Positions 1-11,547 of a stretch of DNA of 64,000 nt are shown here, one piece after another. Each line of letters starts with the position of its first letter. The stretch's first letter is position 1. Below the pieces are notes generated by a model that searched no databases, had not been told where the DNA came from, and saw only the letters and a program-made list of their open reading frames with translations. Made by a program: the position numbers and the translations under genes. The stretch covers positions 6,186,872 to 6,250,871 of the forward strand of contig JAJVDF010000003.1 in NCBI GenBank assembly GCA_022410635.1, written 5' to 3'. This DNA is from Tretioscincus oriximinensis (taxonomy: Eukaryota > Chordata > Lepidosauria > Squamata > Gymnophthalmidae).

Positions 1-873
1 AACATTTGTTAATGAGTCTCTAAAATGAAGTTGAAGAGATCTTCAAACCAATGAAAGAACTTCAAACTTTACAAAGTTCATCAGGAACAGCTAATACTGG
101 GTTTTTTTTTTCATGGATTTAGGGCTTATCTCCCTTGGCCAAACTTCCTTGTATAGATCAAAATCAAAAGTAGAAATAAATTATACAAAGGAAAATATTC
201 TAGAATAATTTCCAGATTAAGACTTTTAACTGCATCTCAAAAGAGAATCAAGGATTTTACTTTTTTCAAATCTAGCTTTTCTTTGACTTCTTTTTTTTCT
301 AATTGCCTCCAGAATTTTCAACTTCATCTTGCTTGCTTGCTTTCAGCTTTATTTAAACTATTATCATTTTTATTCATTTAATTCTGTACTATTTTTTATT
401 TTAAAAACTGAGCTATTTGTAGGAGACGTCAAAAACAAAGGTAATAACATGCACAGAATGGAAACAACAAAAACACTTTAATAACTAAAAATAGGTGAAG
501 TTAGAAAAGATAATGAATGATATAAAATATGACACAATTTTTCAAAGCAAATCTGATAAGAAAAAGTGAGATTGGGGAGTGAGATTTTAAAAATAAGGAT
601 ATTCAAAATTTTATCAATTAGAATATATTAATGTGGAAGAGGAGCCAAATTTAAGCAAATACTTGCAGGGATTAAAAGGGAAAATTATATGAAATTAGGT
701 AACTTGATGGAACAAGAATTCTCATATCTATACAAAAATTAAGGAAAAAAATAGATCTAGTGTACTAGCTTTACATGTATAAGACTGATGTTCCAAAAGC
801 TATGGGGACAGTTTGTACCTTTTTTATTATTTATTTAAAAAGAGAGTCAATTAGGGGAAAGTCAAAGGGAAAA
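1..873. other. AT-rich intergenic, nothing recognised
   Basis: Strongly A/T-rich sequence with stop codons in all frames. No repeat family, exon signal or RNA gene was recognised here. Confidence 0.5.
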
Positions 874-950
874 ATATACTGCTCAAAACACTTAAGGGAA
901 CACGTAACACTGTAACAATAAGTGTTCCTTAATTGTTTTGAGCAGTATAT
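874..950. mobile_element. Short palindromic MITE (Tc/mariner-like)
   Basis: The two ends are inverted copies: the left begins ATATACTGCTCAAAAC and the right ends GTTTTGAGCAGTATAT, with a GGGAACAC/GTGTTCC core just inside. The arms are about 30 bp around a short spacer, flanked by TA-rich sequence as expected for a Tc1/mariner target. No coding capacity, so a non-autonomous element. Confidence 0.7.
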
Positions 951-1084
951 TTATAGGCTTCTGTTGAAGGAAAAATATGGGTTCAAAAAGCCAGTGTTAT
1001 ACATTTAGAAAATAGATCTGCAGATAAAACAGAAAGGATTTGTACAATGTATTTATGAAATAATATTAAACAATTAAAACAATT

Positions 1085-1480
1085 ATATTCCATCCTATAC
1101 CCGAAGGTCTCAGGGTGGTTCACAGTAAAAAAACGATAAATCAGATTAAAGTAGAACAATTAAAAATAGAACAGTGCCTTCCAAAAGAAGGGAATTTTTT
1201 TCTCAGCTGAAGACGGGGGCGAACAGGCACATAATTAGACGTCTGAAAATATACAATGTAGATGTCTGATGCACTTCAAAGGGAAGGGAATTCCCCACCT
1301 GTGGACTATCACAGAGAAGGCCCTCCCATGTGTCCACACCCCTTTGATGAGTGAAGGAGTTGGTGGGACTGTGTCAAGAGAGCTTCATCAGAGGATCTTG
1401 GGTATGGGTTGGTCAGGTACGTACGAGAGGAGGTGTTCCTTCATGTATTTGGGGCCCAAGCCCCAATGCACAATATGAGA
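1085..1480 (-). repeat. L2 LINE 3' end, degenerate
   Basis: Starts with the inverted L2-type tail (CCTATACCCGAAGGTCTCAG) and continues into untranslated L2 sequence, including the reverse of the 'glycine-rich, group closed' region that also follows the better L2 copy at 56.7-57.4 kb. It is 5'-truncated with no intact reading frame. Confidence 0.6.
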
Positions 1481-1965
1481 CATTATGTTTAACAAAAAAT
1501 GGAACTACAACTGAAATCGTTGTGTAGATGGTACCGAATTCCCTGGGAGGTAACAGCATTAAATAAAACAATAGATCCAGCTGTTGCCATGTCTTATATA
1601 GTCACTTATGTGGCAGTATACAGAAGTTCAAGCTTTTTGGAAGTAGGTAGAAGATGAAACAAATACTTTTTTATGAATACAAATTATATGATTTAGAAAA
1701 CTGTAAATAACACAAATCTTTAAACAATATAAAAGGGAATGAAAATGAATATTTAACACAACAGATGTNACAATAGCAGTAGCAAGAGAGTGGTAAGAGA
1801 AATGGACTACAGATGGTAGGCGTTTCCAAAGAATAAAGTACTGTAGTTTGCCATCCATAATTCATGAGCTTACAATTTATTTGTACTTTCAAATGCTTGT
1901 GGCCATCCACAAAGATGGTGGCTGAGCAATAGACTGCTGGGTTGATAGGGAATATTATTTCGAGC

Positions 1966-2170
1966 TCAACGGTTATAGAGCCGAGATGCCGTTTGGCTGG
2001 GAAAGAGCTCCACAAATTCAGGACTCAGTTTCCGTGAGGCTTGAAAACATTGTAAATTCTTTTTTGAAAGCAAAACTAATTCCCTGGCTAGTTTATCGGC
2101 CTGGGATTTATAGCGTTTGGCTTGCTGTAGATGTTCCATAATTTTGGGCCACTCACCCAAGATTTCCAAT
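1966..2170 (-). pseudogene. Ty3/gypsy integrase C-terminal fragment
   Basis: An open stretch of about 67 codons reads AKRYKSQADKLARE, then a KNLQ...SRKLSPEFVELF segment. This is the pattern at the end of Ty3/gypsy Pol (integrase C-terminal region after the catalytic core). It is a short scrap with no flanking LTR seen and no other Pol domain in frame, so a relic of an old insertion. Confidence 0.6.
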
Positions 2171-2743
2171 GCCTAGTTCAGCTCCTAGACTGGGGTGGGA
2201 CAAGGTTAGCAGCTAAAGAAAGCAACAAGGGCATAGAGAACATGGAAAAGGTGATCATCTTCTGCTATGGACAGAATTCTTATAATTAAACTCCACATAA
2301 GACAGTAATTTATGCCAATTCTGCTGATGCAGGTATTGTTTCAGGATGCAGCCAACGTTTTCATATTTTAGTTTGTCTATAGCTTTCATTTTTATATGGA
2401 AATCCATTTAGAAATTAATGTTTTCAAAATTCTAGCTGCACATGCTTCAAAAGCTTTTGACATTAATTAGTTTTTATATGTAGTGTTTATAATGTTGAAC
2501 CTAAGTGTTTACACAGGTTGTAATTTGAACTTATTAATGGTGGAATAGGAACTACTAAATATTAATAGAAACTCACACTAGACTTCTTTGGCTGATTATC
2601 CTTCAGAATGGCCAGTTTAATTTTTGTTTTGAATCCTAATAAATATATGTGCAAGTTATGTGTTTATATTTGTATTGAAAATGTTCCTTTTTTGGTAGGA
2701 CATGAAAACCACTGGTTTAGAAAAACAAACAGGGCAGGGGGGA

Positions 2744-2808
2744 TTGTAGCACTTAGACTAATAGGAGAAAGGTAGGCGGCATCTCCTGTTAGTCTCCAAG
2801 TGCTACAA
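2744..2808. repeat. Inverted repeat, Penelope-like 3' end motif
   Basis: Two inverted arms of about 28 bp (TTGTAGCACTTAGACTAATA and its near complement ending GTGCTACAA), followed at 2814 by a third, direct copy of the first dozen bases. The motif resembles the terminal 'AGTCTCAAAGTGCTAC' stretch of the Penelope-like copies at 46.3 and 61.9 kb. Confidence 0.45.
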
Positions 2809-2839
2809 GCCCTGTTGTAGCACTTAGAGATTAACTATA

Positions 2840-4365
2840 AGGGTCTTTACTTCCCACATAGTTTGCCTCTCTTATTTCTTTTAAAGTCCAGGAAAAAGAG
2901 TTCGCAGTTGTGCCTCATTCACCTTTGAGTTTTCATGCTGCTGCAAAACATTACCTAGAAATCTTGTCATATAAAACACTGCTGTGCATGCCTTCCCATA
3001 ATACCCAGCATTCTCTGGGAGCTGAGAGCCAAAGTCTTGCGAGATTCGCCAAGTTCACCTTGCTGAATGCCCCCAGGATGTTTCCTTTTGGATTTTACAA
3101 AATGCCTGCTGTTGAAACGCACAAACTGCAGTGGCTAGAAATTCCGTGACAACAAAACTTTTTAGCGAGTGGATATCTGTACATGCATGACCTCTTGGAG
3201 TGTATTGAAGGTGATGTTGCTATCATTTTGGTAGAAATCATGCATGGGGATGTGGTCCAAGACTAACACGGCTGTTTCTCTGAAACGGTTTAGAAAAAGT
3301 CATCCCAAAGATGAGAATGGCATTTTTATGCTTGTCCAAGTGGAGGAAAAACAGAAATAATCAATTAAAATGCTATTAGAGATGACAACTAATAAAAAGG
3401 AAAAGAAACAAATCACATATACAACTTTTATAATTGTTTATATGAAGAAGCTAAATCTTCTCACTAGGTTGAGCAAATTTGTTTCAATTTAATACCAGTA
3501 AATAGCATGCCTAGAATGAGCATAACAGACTGTTAACACAAAATTTAATCTTCAAACTGTTCACTTTATTTTTGATCTGTTTTGCCACGTCAGTTTCGTA
3601 TGGCCATAGTTTCTGTTGATGGAAGAGACTGCAACCAAAGCAATTGTTTACAATAAAGTTTATGAAAAAAAGAAGAGTAGTAGGAAGTTGCAAACTTGTA
3701 GGACACAATTATGATAGATAAAATAGATTGAAAGTAAAATAACTTGTACTCCCAAAAGAGATTGATTCCCCTACAGAATTGATGTGGGTGTAATATTTAC
3801 TATAAAGACAAATAATTTGGTGATAGAATGATGTCAGACATCCCAAAGAGGAAAGGTTGTAATAATGAATGACTTATTTTACCCCCACGCACTGAATGGA
3901 TAAATACTTGGATACTGCAAATAACTGTAAACAAACCCAATTGCCAAGAAGACACTTTGTGGATCTCAAGTGGTGCACAGGAATCAGCGAGAGGTTTTTG
4001 TAGATGAACTGACTGGAAACAATACCTAGTGCCTCTTAAATTAAACAATTGCAAAAAAGCAATAAAGAGAAAGTACACTCATTTTTAAAGATGGAAACTG
4101 TCCAAAACTAATAGCACTAGTGAATGGACAGTGGAATGTAGAAGTCAAGAGGGTCAAATCTTAGCATAATTAAGCCTTGAACATCGGCAGAGTTATGATC
4201 AGAGTAAAATAAGGTATTAGAGAGAAAAGGATTATTTCAGAAAATGGAAGTTTTGCCCTAAAGTGAAAAGCAAAAAGCGTACAAAGAAGTATATTTTATA
4301 CACTTACAAAGAAGAAAAGGTAATAAAAGATGCAGATAGAGACTTCAAGGAGTGTAGTGCCTGAA
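2840..4365. other. Intergenic, mostly unassigned
   Basis: No gene seen. At 3251-3288 a remnant GACTAACACGGCTGTTTCTC matches the terminal sequence of the Penelope-like copy that ends near 61950. The rest is A/T-rich with only short chance reading frames. Confidence 0.45.
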
Positions 4366-4367
4366 AT

Positions 4368-4750
4368 ATAGGTGGACCAGATGACCCCTTTTGAGAGGGC
4401 AAAACCTGGTTTGGGGGTGTCTACCACGCCCTCCCAGATAGGGCGATTTTCCCATTTTTTGCTGAAGAATTTTTTTTTAAATCACAGCACCACCACTAGG
4501 GGGCTCTGGCAACCGAGGCCAGCTCCTGAAGACGCCCTACTCTCAGTAAAAAAATTAAAAATGCATACTTCTTACACACTTCGAAAATTTCTCACACACT
4601 TCAAAAATTCTCATATACTTTGCGGTTTCTCAGGCAGGCATTTCGGAGGGGTATGCATGTTGGTGGGTGATTTGCATATTCATGAATATGCAAATTAGCA
4701 TGAATATTAATTTCCCAGTTTGGGCCTCAGAAAATCTGGTCAGTCTACAT
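4368..4750. mobile_element. MITE with 'ctggtcagcct' ends, long form
   Basis: The left end GGACCAGATGACCCCTTTTG is inverted at the right (AAAATCTGGTCAGTC). The interior holds a 'CACCACTAGGGGGCTCTGGC...CCAGCTCCTGAAG' block and an alternating 'gcatgaatatgcaaatt' stretch, both also found in the copy at 38.07-38.66 kb. Short palindromic relatives lie at 5.64 and 48.15 kb. Non-coding. Confidence 0.65.
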
Positions 4751-5157
4751 ATTAGAACTGGCTTGATATTGGTGACCCAATATATATATAAAAATAAATA
4801 AACTAGGATTAATAGACTTCAAGAAGTGAAGGAGGGAATGGATTGGTCTCTTCAAGCTGCTGCATAATGTTTCTCACTCTGGGATAACTGAACAGATCAT
4901 ACCTGTCCCATGATGGATCTTTAATTCTCAATAGACTTGATTTCAAGATTTCTGAAAACCTTTGTTTCACTTTGAGCTCACAAAGAAGATTATTAAAAAA
5001 AGGTCTGCATTATATACAGCATTAAACAGAGACATGTGCGTGGCAGTAAAACAACAGAAAATGTTGCTCAGAGATCTGATTGGTGGTCTCATAAGTTTTA
5101 GAGTGTTATGCTGAGAGGAAGGGCAACCAATGCTCTCAGAAGAGAGGTAAAAGCCTT

Positions 5158-5600
5158 CTAAAACTTAGCAATAATTTGAAAACTCTCTTCAGAGATGATA
5201 CACTGAGGAACCTCATGTCTATAAATAATTAGTATCTGCTTATACAGAATAAATGAGCCATACAAACGAGTGACTCCCATAATCCAAATCACAATATACC
5301 CAGAGGAGAATGGCATGTCTGTAATGAAATCCATAGAGATTGTCTCCCAAACATGCTCAAGCTCTGAAAGAAGTTGCAACAACCCTTCAGCTTTGCATGA
5401 TTTTGTAATGGGAGGACAGATTTTGCCACTGGCTTTGGGTGTTTATAGTGCAGGGAAAGACCAGGTAAGTTCAAACAGTGTTGTTTGTGAAACAGTGTCT
5501 GGTTGTGAATGCTCTGGATTGATGACTGTAAAGTGGCTATCTCCATCTCACAGGAATATTGATTGCTGTGGCAGTGCTCCTTCAGAAACTACCGTAGCCT
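5158..5600 (-). pseudogene. Ty3/gypsy integrase fragment, frameshifted
   Basis: On - a 74-codon stretch carries WETISMDFITDMPFSSGY and then IIRHEVPQCII-like residues, the start of the gypsy integrase catalytic core (conserved 'W..I..DFI..LP.S.G'). The preceding zinc-finger-to-core linker (about 5430-5546) is in another frame, so the copy is frameshifted. No LTRs recognised. Confidence 0.65.
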
Positions 5601-5603
5601 GCT

Positions 5604-5645
5604 ATTTATTTATTTGTTTGTTTACATTTTTATACTACCTGATAC
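5604..5645 (-). repeat. L2-type tail, left part
   Basis: Contains the TTTATTTATTTGTTTGTTTACA stretch, split here by the MITE that follows. The L2 untranslated sequence resumes at about 5853. Confidence 0.4.
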
Positions 5646-5851
5646 TTGAAGGTCCCCTTTTGGGGGAGGGGGATTGAAAACCTGGTTTTGGAGTGCCTCC
5701 CAGTTTTTTCTGAGGAAATTGTTTTCAAAAAAAGAAATTTTCTTTGAATTTTTTTGTTTTTTTATTTTTTTTCCTCAGAAAAAAACGGGAGGCACCCCAA
5801 AAACGGGTTTTTAACCCCCCAAAAAAAGTGTCATCTGGTCAGCCTAAAAAT
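5642..5851. mobile_element. MITE with 'ctggtcagcct' ends, short palindrome
   Basis: Almost perfect hairpin. The left arm (GGTCCCCTTTTGGGGG, then AAAACCTGGTTTTGGAGTGCC) is mirrored on the right (GGCACCCCAAAAACGGG, then GTGTCATCTGGTCAGCCT). The arms are about 90 bp around an A/T loop. Same family as the copies at 4.37, 38.07 and 48.15 kb. It splits an L2 tail. Confidence 0.75.
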
Positions 5852-5852
5852 A

Positions 5853-5990
5853 GGGAAGGGCAGTAGTTTCTCAGCCAAAAGCTAGGCCAAAGAGATGTAT
5901 CTTCAAGCATTTTCTGAATATGCAAGAGATGGTGACTGCCTAAGGCATCTCTAAGACCATGTCATGGTGGGTCAGCAAGCAGTTGCAGGA
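5853..5990 (-). repeat. L2-type 3' region, right part
   Basis: Reads 'ctcagccaaaagctaggcc', then a 'tgtatcttcaagcattttctg' stretch, matching the spacing and wording of the L2 3' region at 56.79-56.83 kb (GCCAAAGGCCAGGTAAAAA, then GTGCATCTTCAAGGACCTTC). Confidence 0.5.
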
Positions 5991-7024
5991 GTCTGTCACA
6001 CAGCTTTTTGTACCAATGCAGTGAAGGTGAGCCTTGTTTTCCCTCAGCCTTGGCCGTGTCTTGTGTTGATGGTAATCTGCTATTCTGTCCACCAGGCTCC
6101 ACCAAGACGGAAAATAACTATGTTCTCAAGCTTTAAGTTTATAGTAGATTACAAAGAACCAAGCTTTGCTCGATGTGTATCACACTTCTATTCCCCCCTT
6201 TTCTTCTCAGTTTCCACAGCCCAGATTGTTCCCATAATACAGGCCGGAATTCTCAAAAGAATGGACAGTTTTCAGCATCCTTATCAACATACCAGAATTA
6301 ATCACAAGAGAGAGAAAAATCAGGATCTATGAGAAATGTTCAAAGGTATGGCTGGGACTGGGATGGAAAGAATAGTAGAAATGCAGTGGACATATTCAGA
6401 GTGCTCAATTTCTGCCAAATCTAACAGTTTAATCAACCCAGTCAGTCATGGTGGGTTGTGATAGATCCTTCCATTCTTATACAATTTAGTAATAATCTTC
6501 CATAAAAAGTTATATTCTGCTTTCACTTGAATCTTCAGGTTTAACATACTTTGTATAGTTGTATGGAGTTGTATCCAGAACTATTTTGATTTCATCATAT
6601 CTGATAAAATGTTCCTTGACTTTTTTGACATTTCCAACAGACATTTGAAATGCCTTTATCCTTTTTGGTTAATCTTGTAAAAATATTTAGATTATAACAA
6701 TGTAAATTTAAAACATTTTAACCAAATATTACTTCAATTTTAAATCACCATTTTTATATTGTCATCAGTTGTACATAATTGCATTTCAAATTCACATCTT
6801 ATCAACTATCACAACTATCAGAAATCAAAAAGCATAGTCTTTACTCTTATGTAATGTCCGGTTAGTGATTTATTTGAGCTTAATAATAATTGTCTCATCC
6901 ATCTTCATTTTTTTTTTCAAAATGTACATGAAGAATTTTATCTTTGATTTGTCAAACTAAGTAGTAGGCCAAAACATATTTTGAAACATTTTCCTCTTTT
7001 GTATATTTAAAATGTACTCTATAA
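5991..7024. other. Intergenic, nothing recognised
   Basis: No gene or clear repeat. A 122-codon open stretch at 5964-6332 has no domain I recognise, no splice context and no compositional sign of coding. Confidence 0.4.
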
Positions 7025-7690
7025 GAACCTAAGCCATGCTGAACTGGGCTGGAGCCCATCTAGTCCAGAATTCTGTCTCACACAGAAGCCCATCAATTGC
7101 ATCTGGGCAGTTTGGAACAGAAAAAGGCAAAACCTTCAACCGTTCTTATCACCCTGCAAATGGTATTTCAGGAGTATTGCCTGTTGCTCCATCTCAGAGG
7201 CAGCATAAAGACATCAATCTTAGTAGCTACTTATATCCTTTGTGTCCATGAACCTGTCCTGTTTTAAAGCTATTCAGGTGCTAGCTACCACCACCTCTTC
7301 TGGAAGTAAATTCCAAAGGCCGATAATCCTCTGGGTGAAAAAATACCTTCCTTTGTCTGACCACACTCTTCTGCCCATCAGCTTCAAGGAATGCCCCCTG
7401 ATCCTAGTGTTATGCAATAGAGAAAACATTCCATCCCATGCATGATTTTATACACTTCAATCAGATCACCCCTCAAACTCCTTCTTTCGAGGCTGAAGAG
7501 ATCCAGATATTGCAGTCCTTGATCATTCTTGTTGCCCTTTCCTGCACCTTTAATTCCACAATAGTCTTCGTGAGATGTGGTGACCAGAATTGGACACAGT
7601 ATTCCAAATGGGGCCTCACCACAGATTTATAAAGAGGCAAAACTCTATAAATTCTATCAATTTCTCATTACAGTTCTTCAGCATGTCCTT
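7025..7690 (-). repeat. CR1-group LINE 3' end
   Basis: Begins with a degenerate 'ATAAGAACCTAAGCCATGCTG' terminus and runs through 'CATCTCAGAGGCAGCATAAAG', 'CTGGGTGAAAAAATACCTTCC' and 'CCTTTCGAGGCTGAAGAG'-like blocks. On - these encode the C-terminal segment of a CR1-type ORF2 (FSLERR..RGD.IEVYKIMHG and TRGHSLKL patterns in sister copies). Truncated and mutated. Confidence 0.75.
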
Positions 7691-8259
7691 CTAAATCTCT
7701 GAATCATAAAATTCATTCTTCCATAGCTGCAAAAACGACAAATTATGTGCTCCAGTTCAAGAGACATGGAGTAGTTTTATTTTTGAGAATCTGTATTATT
7801 ATGCATAGAATCTGTTAACAATGCTTTTAATGTTTATTAAAATATAATAACCTTCCTTGAAGTCAGTCCTGAGATGTGATCAAAGCTGATATCAAATTAT
7901 CAAAACAATTATTGGAAACTCTGGAGTGCATTAGGAATTTTAATCCAGGGAGAATAATACAAATTCCCATCCTTTCACAGTGTATTTTTGTATGCCATCT
8001 TAAAAGCATTACTATTTTCCAAAGAGCCAACAGAGGGCATCAAAGATCAATTTTTANATTAGCAATTTTTTCATACACTTATTTTTCTATTTCTAAAATA
8101 CCTGACAGAAGATGGCAAAGACTACTTTCAGATCAACAAACAAAAGAGCATGAACAAAAGTGTTGCTATTTCTCAAACAACCAGGAGCAGTAAACATCAA
8201 AGATGATTTCAGCATGTTCAGTACTATAATTAAAAGCAGCGCAGAGGAAATCGCCACAT
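7691..8259. other. Intergenic, nothing recognised
   Basis: A/T-rich; no gene or repeat family recognised. Confidence 0.4.
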
Positions 8260-8445
8260 TTTCACCTGCACAAAAGAGAGGAACTAGAAGCAATGGGATG
8301 AAACTGCCTGCAAATAAATACAGATTAGATATGAGAAATAACTACATGGCATTGAAGGCAATCAACCACACTAATAGGTTACTACAGGAGGTAGTGAGTC
8401 TCCATAGAAGTCTTCAAACAGAAACTTAGCTATCATCTGCCTGTA
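8260..8445 (+). repeat. CR1 LINE ORF2 C-terminus (left part)
   Basis: Encodes GMKLPANKYRLDMRNNYMAL and LLQEVVSLHRSLQ, matching residue for residue in pattern the CR1 end at 28.2-28.6 kb (GMKLQGSRFRLDIRKNFLTV, LPQGVVSSPSLEVFKQ). The element is interrupted at about 8445 and resumes at about 8700. Confidence 0.75.
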
Positions 8446-8700
8446 ATAATTTATTTATTTGTACTTATATCCTGCCCTATACCCGAAGGTCTCAGGGTGG
8501 CCAACCATAGAGGAGTGCACATACCTTTTCTTGCTTTATCCACAACAGACACCCTGTGAAGTAGGTGGGCTGAGAGAGTTCTAAAGAACTGTGACTGGCC
8601 CAAGGTCACCCAGCTGGCTTTCATGGAGGAATGAGGAATTGAACTAGGAAACTATCAGATAAGAGTCCAATTCTCTAACCACTACACCAAACTGGCTCTT
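8446..8700 (-). mobile_element. tRNA-derived SINE with L2-like tail
   Basis: The right end is an inverted tRNA-like head (read on -: GAGCCAGTTTGGTGTAGTGG, the A box, with a B-box-like GTTCAATTCC further in). The body contains the inverted 'agctgggtgaccttgggccag', and the left end is an L2-like tail (CCTATACCCGAAGGTCTCAG, TTTATTTATTT). A second copy in the same orientation is at 60.22-60.47 kb. Inserted inside a CR1 copy. Confidence 0.75.
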
Positions 8701-8782
8701 TAGTTTATGGAATCCTGCATTGACCAGGGGTAAGACGTAATGATACTAGAGGGTCCTTTTAGTTCTATAATTCTATGATGTA
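8701..8782 (+). repeat. CR1 LINE 3' terminus (right part)
   Basis: Reads 'GGAATCCTGCATTGACCAGG', then 'GAGGGTCCTTTTAGTTCTAT' and 'AATTCTATGATG', which is the CR1 3' terminus with its ATTCTATG tail as in the copy ending at 28650. It continues the left part at 8260-8445. Confidence 0.75.
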
Positions 8783-9489
8783 AACTTCCCAGTCTTCTGA
8801 TTCATCATCCAGATTTTAATTAATAGTTACAAATTATATCCACTAGTCTTTAACCAAGCCACGAACCCTTTGGCTGCTCCAAGCCAATTAAAATTCCTTG
8901 GTGTACCTTTGACAAGCTTTCCAGAATTAGTTAAAACTTTCAAAGTAGATCCTTATCCCTGTCAATGCTACATGAAAAGAAAAAAAAACACCAAGGATGA
9001 GTAAAAAATCTTCAACATATGTGATTTTTAAATTATGCAAATTTCAGTGAAAGTGAAGAGTTTTATGCCATTTGGAGCACGTCTTCGTCATTATTTAACT
9101 TACCTATGAGCTTGTCTGGATTTTATCTTAGTCTATCAAGGATAAGTGACTTTTCAAATCCAATTAATACCCTTTTTTGTTGAGAAAGTAGGCTTCTAGC
9201 ATTTTTGTGTCTGGCGTTGCAAAGCAATGTTTTGGCTCCCTCTTCTGATTCTGTTCCTGCCATTTAGTTAGGAGATCCAAGCAGAATAGTTCTTTTTTGC
9301 CTAACGGTTGTGTACCAATTACACACAATAGTATGGAAACAGAGAATATGGCAATGCAGACTTATATATTAATGACAACGCAATCTAGTGATCAGTTGAA
9401 CAAACTAAAAACTAAAAGCAGGCCTTTTGCTTTTATTTGTTCGAGGAAACACAATTTTCCTTTTTTTTAATGCAAGTTAGGAAATGTTT
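8783..9489. other. Intergenic, nothing recognised
   Basis: No gene or named repeat recognised; A/T-rich. Confidence 0.4.
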
Positions 9490-9770
9490 ACTTTACTTTA
9501 TTATTTGATTTATACCCCGCCCACCCCACAAGGGGTCCTGGGCGGTTCACAATGTAATACAAAACAAATAAAATACAAGATAATTATATAAAACACGTAA
9601 AAGTCCAGGAAATATTTAAAAACAAATTACAATCATAACCCCCCAAGCTATACCAACTCAGATCCAAAGGGCAATACTAAAAACAGATCAGCCTGAAGCT
9701 AGACTGAAGCTAGCCAAAGGCCTGGCAGAGCCAATGTTCAGTAATCATCACCTACTTATACTGATAGTCT
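9490..9770 (-). repeat. L2 LINE 3' tail
   Basis: The inverted L2 tail TTTATACCCCGCCCACCCCA with 'GGGTCCTGGGCGGTTCACAA' is followed by A-rich untranslated sequence and a 'CAAAGGCCTGGCAGAG' segment. No coding part retained. Confidence 0.65.
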
Positions 9771-9837
9771 AGATAAGTGTGGTCCAACCTTTCTGGACCT
9801 GAGGGCCGATAAAACAACATTGCAGGAGTGTGAGGCC

Positions 9838-10090
9838 CAGAGTGATGTCACTTCCTGCTCCGCCCCGAAAATGACATTACTTCCGGGGGGCGGGGCAGGA
9901 AGTGATTTCACTCTGGCGCTCACACTCCTGGTGTCACTTCGTCCTCCGACCCGGAAGTGACGTCACTTCTGGGATGGAGGGGAGGAGGTAGGGATATCAC
10001 ACTGGCTCTCACACTCCTGATGCCACTTCCTGCCACGTCCCAGAAGTGATGTCACTTTTGGGGCGGGGACAGGAAGTGATATCACTCCGT
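9838..10090. repeat. Array of AAGTGANNTCACTT palindromes (CRE-like)
   Basis: Six imperfect palindromes of the form AAGTGANNTCACTT are centred near 9846, 9877, 9905, 9961, 10050 and 10079. The 9961 copy contains TGACGTCA, the full cAMP-response element. Spacings are close to multiples of about 29 bp, so this is probably a decayed tandem repeat within the hAT-type element. Confidence 0.65.
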
Positions 10091-10194
10091 ATGCCATTCC
10101 CAGAAGCAGATTCCGGAAGTGGCTTCCTCAAATGTCGGCATCTTGGGCAAATGGGTGGCGAAGAGGCCAGGCAGCTGCTCCTTTCGTCTGTAAC

Positions 10195-10565
10195 ACCAGG
10201 GAGCATTCCTTGAAACTGATGGCCAGAAGAGTTAGGTAAAGTGTTTTTTTCGTCCAGAGGGTCATTTGTCTGTGGAATTTACTTTCAGAAGAGGTGGTGG
10301 TGTCTAACAGCCTGGATAGCTTTAAGACAGAATTAGACAAATTCATGGACAGGAAGTGTCTAAATAGCTATTAGGATGGATCTCTTGAGACTGCCTCCAA
10401 GGTGGAGCAACAGCCAAAATTCCTGAAATACCATTTATAGGCAGTTGAGAACAGGGGAAGATTTTGCCTTCTGCTTGAAACTGTCCAGGTGCAATTGATG
10501 GGACACCATGTGAGACCAAAGGCTGGAAGCTCCATCCTGATTCAGCAGAGCTTCTCTCTTATGTT
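10195..10565 (+). repeat. CR1-group LINE 3' end
   Basis: Same 3' region as the copies at 34.5 and 39.1 kb but in + orientation: 'GTCCAGAGGGTCATTTGTCT', 'GAAGAGGTGGTGGTGTCTAA', 'AAATTCATGGACAGGAAG', ending in 'CTCTTATGTTCTTATATTC'. Inserted in the GC-rich hAT-type region. Confidence 0.75.
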
Positions 10566-10567
10566 CT

Positions 10568-10715
10568 TATATTCAAAAGAAAAAAAGAAGGAAGGCAAGA
10601 AAGAAAAAGGGGGAAAGAGATAGAGAAAGAAGGAAGAGGGAAGGAAGGAAGGAAAGAACAGAGAAGGAAGGAAAAGAAGGAAAGAAAGGTAGTGAGGAAG
10701 GAAAGGAGGAAGGCA
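10568..10715 (+). repeat. Purine-only tract (GGAA/AAAG)n
   Basis: Nearly pure A/G on + for about 140 bp with AAGGAAGG-type units. It starts right after the CR1-like terminus, so it may have grown from that element's end. Encoded reading frames through it are low-complexity and not genes. Confidence 0.85.
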
Positions 10716-11545
10716 GCTCCCCCTGCTCTTCACTTACTTGCTGCAGTGTTGGCATCGACCATCCTCCACCAGCCTCACAGGGCAGAAGGCGCTGCAGGTG
10801 GAGGCAGCAGCTGGAAGCTCACCAACGAGGTGACATGTGGAAGGAAGCCCAGTGGAGATCACATGCTGCCTCCCAGGCTTCCTCCCTCATGCCGCCATGT
10901 GGGAGCTCACCAACATGGGGCCTGCCATCACCTATCCTAGCCTCTCCTAGCATGGGAGAGACAGGTACCTCTCCCAAGACCTTTCGGGGGGGGGGGGGCG
11001 CAGCCCTATGCTTCCAAGGTTCCAAGGTGGGGGGACTGCGGTTGGGATGCCCAGGGGACCGGAGGCCAACGTGGGGGCACAGCCCGCCTCCCCGTGGGTC
11101 CTCGCTGCGCCAAGGGAAAGGGCGCTGGCACCACATAATCCTTATGTGCTGGGCTCTGCACTGCACACAGGGCACAGGACGCCTTTAGGCCCCCTCACAT
11201 ACCAGCCCCCTCGGGTTCCTCAGCTACTCTTGGGGCATGTGAGAATGGCCAGGGAGGCACCACAAGGGCGCTGGAGGCAGGTCAGGGGTGAAGGTGCCTC
11301 CATGGTGAAATGGCGTGACTTTTCCGACGGGGAAGAACATAGGTAATGGTGGCGCTGCAATCTGGGTGCCCCACGCAAGCCTGCCGAGGGAGGTGTGACA
11401 GTGGCTGCTTCTGCCTCGGGGGCAACGGTGGGGAGGCGCTCTGCACGTGTTGAGGGGCTCTGTCCCCTCCTCCCACTTCTGCTCTGAGCCAATGCCAAGC
11501 GGTGCGGGCAGCTGCCTTGCTTCTTTGACGCTGACCAGTGCTGGC
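10716..11545. other. GC-rich unassigned interior sequence
   Basis: GC-rich stretch with several overlapping 80-140-codon open frames on both strands. None shows a known domain, and frames overlap freely, as expected of GC-rich non-coding DNA. I could not identify it. Confidence 0.4.
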
Positions 11546-11547
11546 CA

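Noticed and set aside
10542..10755. Ser/Phe/Pro-rich minus frames, considered as low-complexity proteins
   Set aside because: They are translations of a purine tract.
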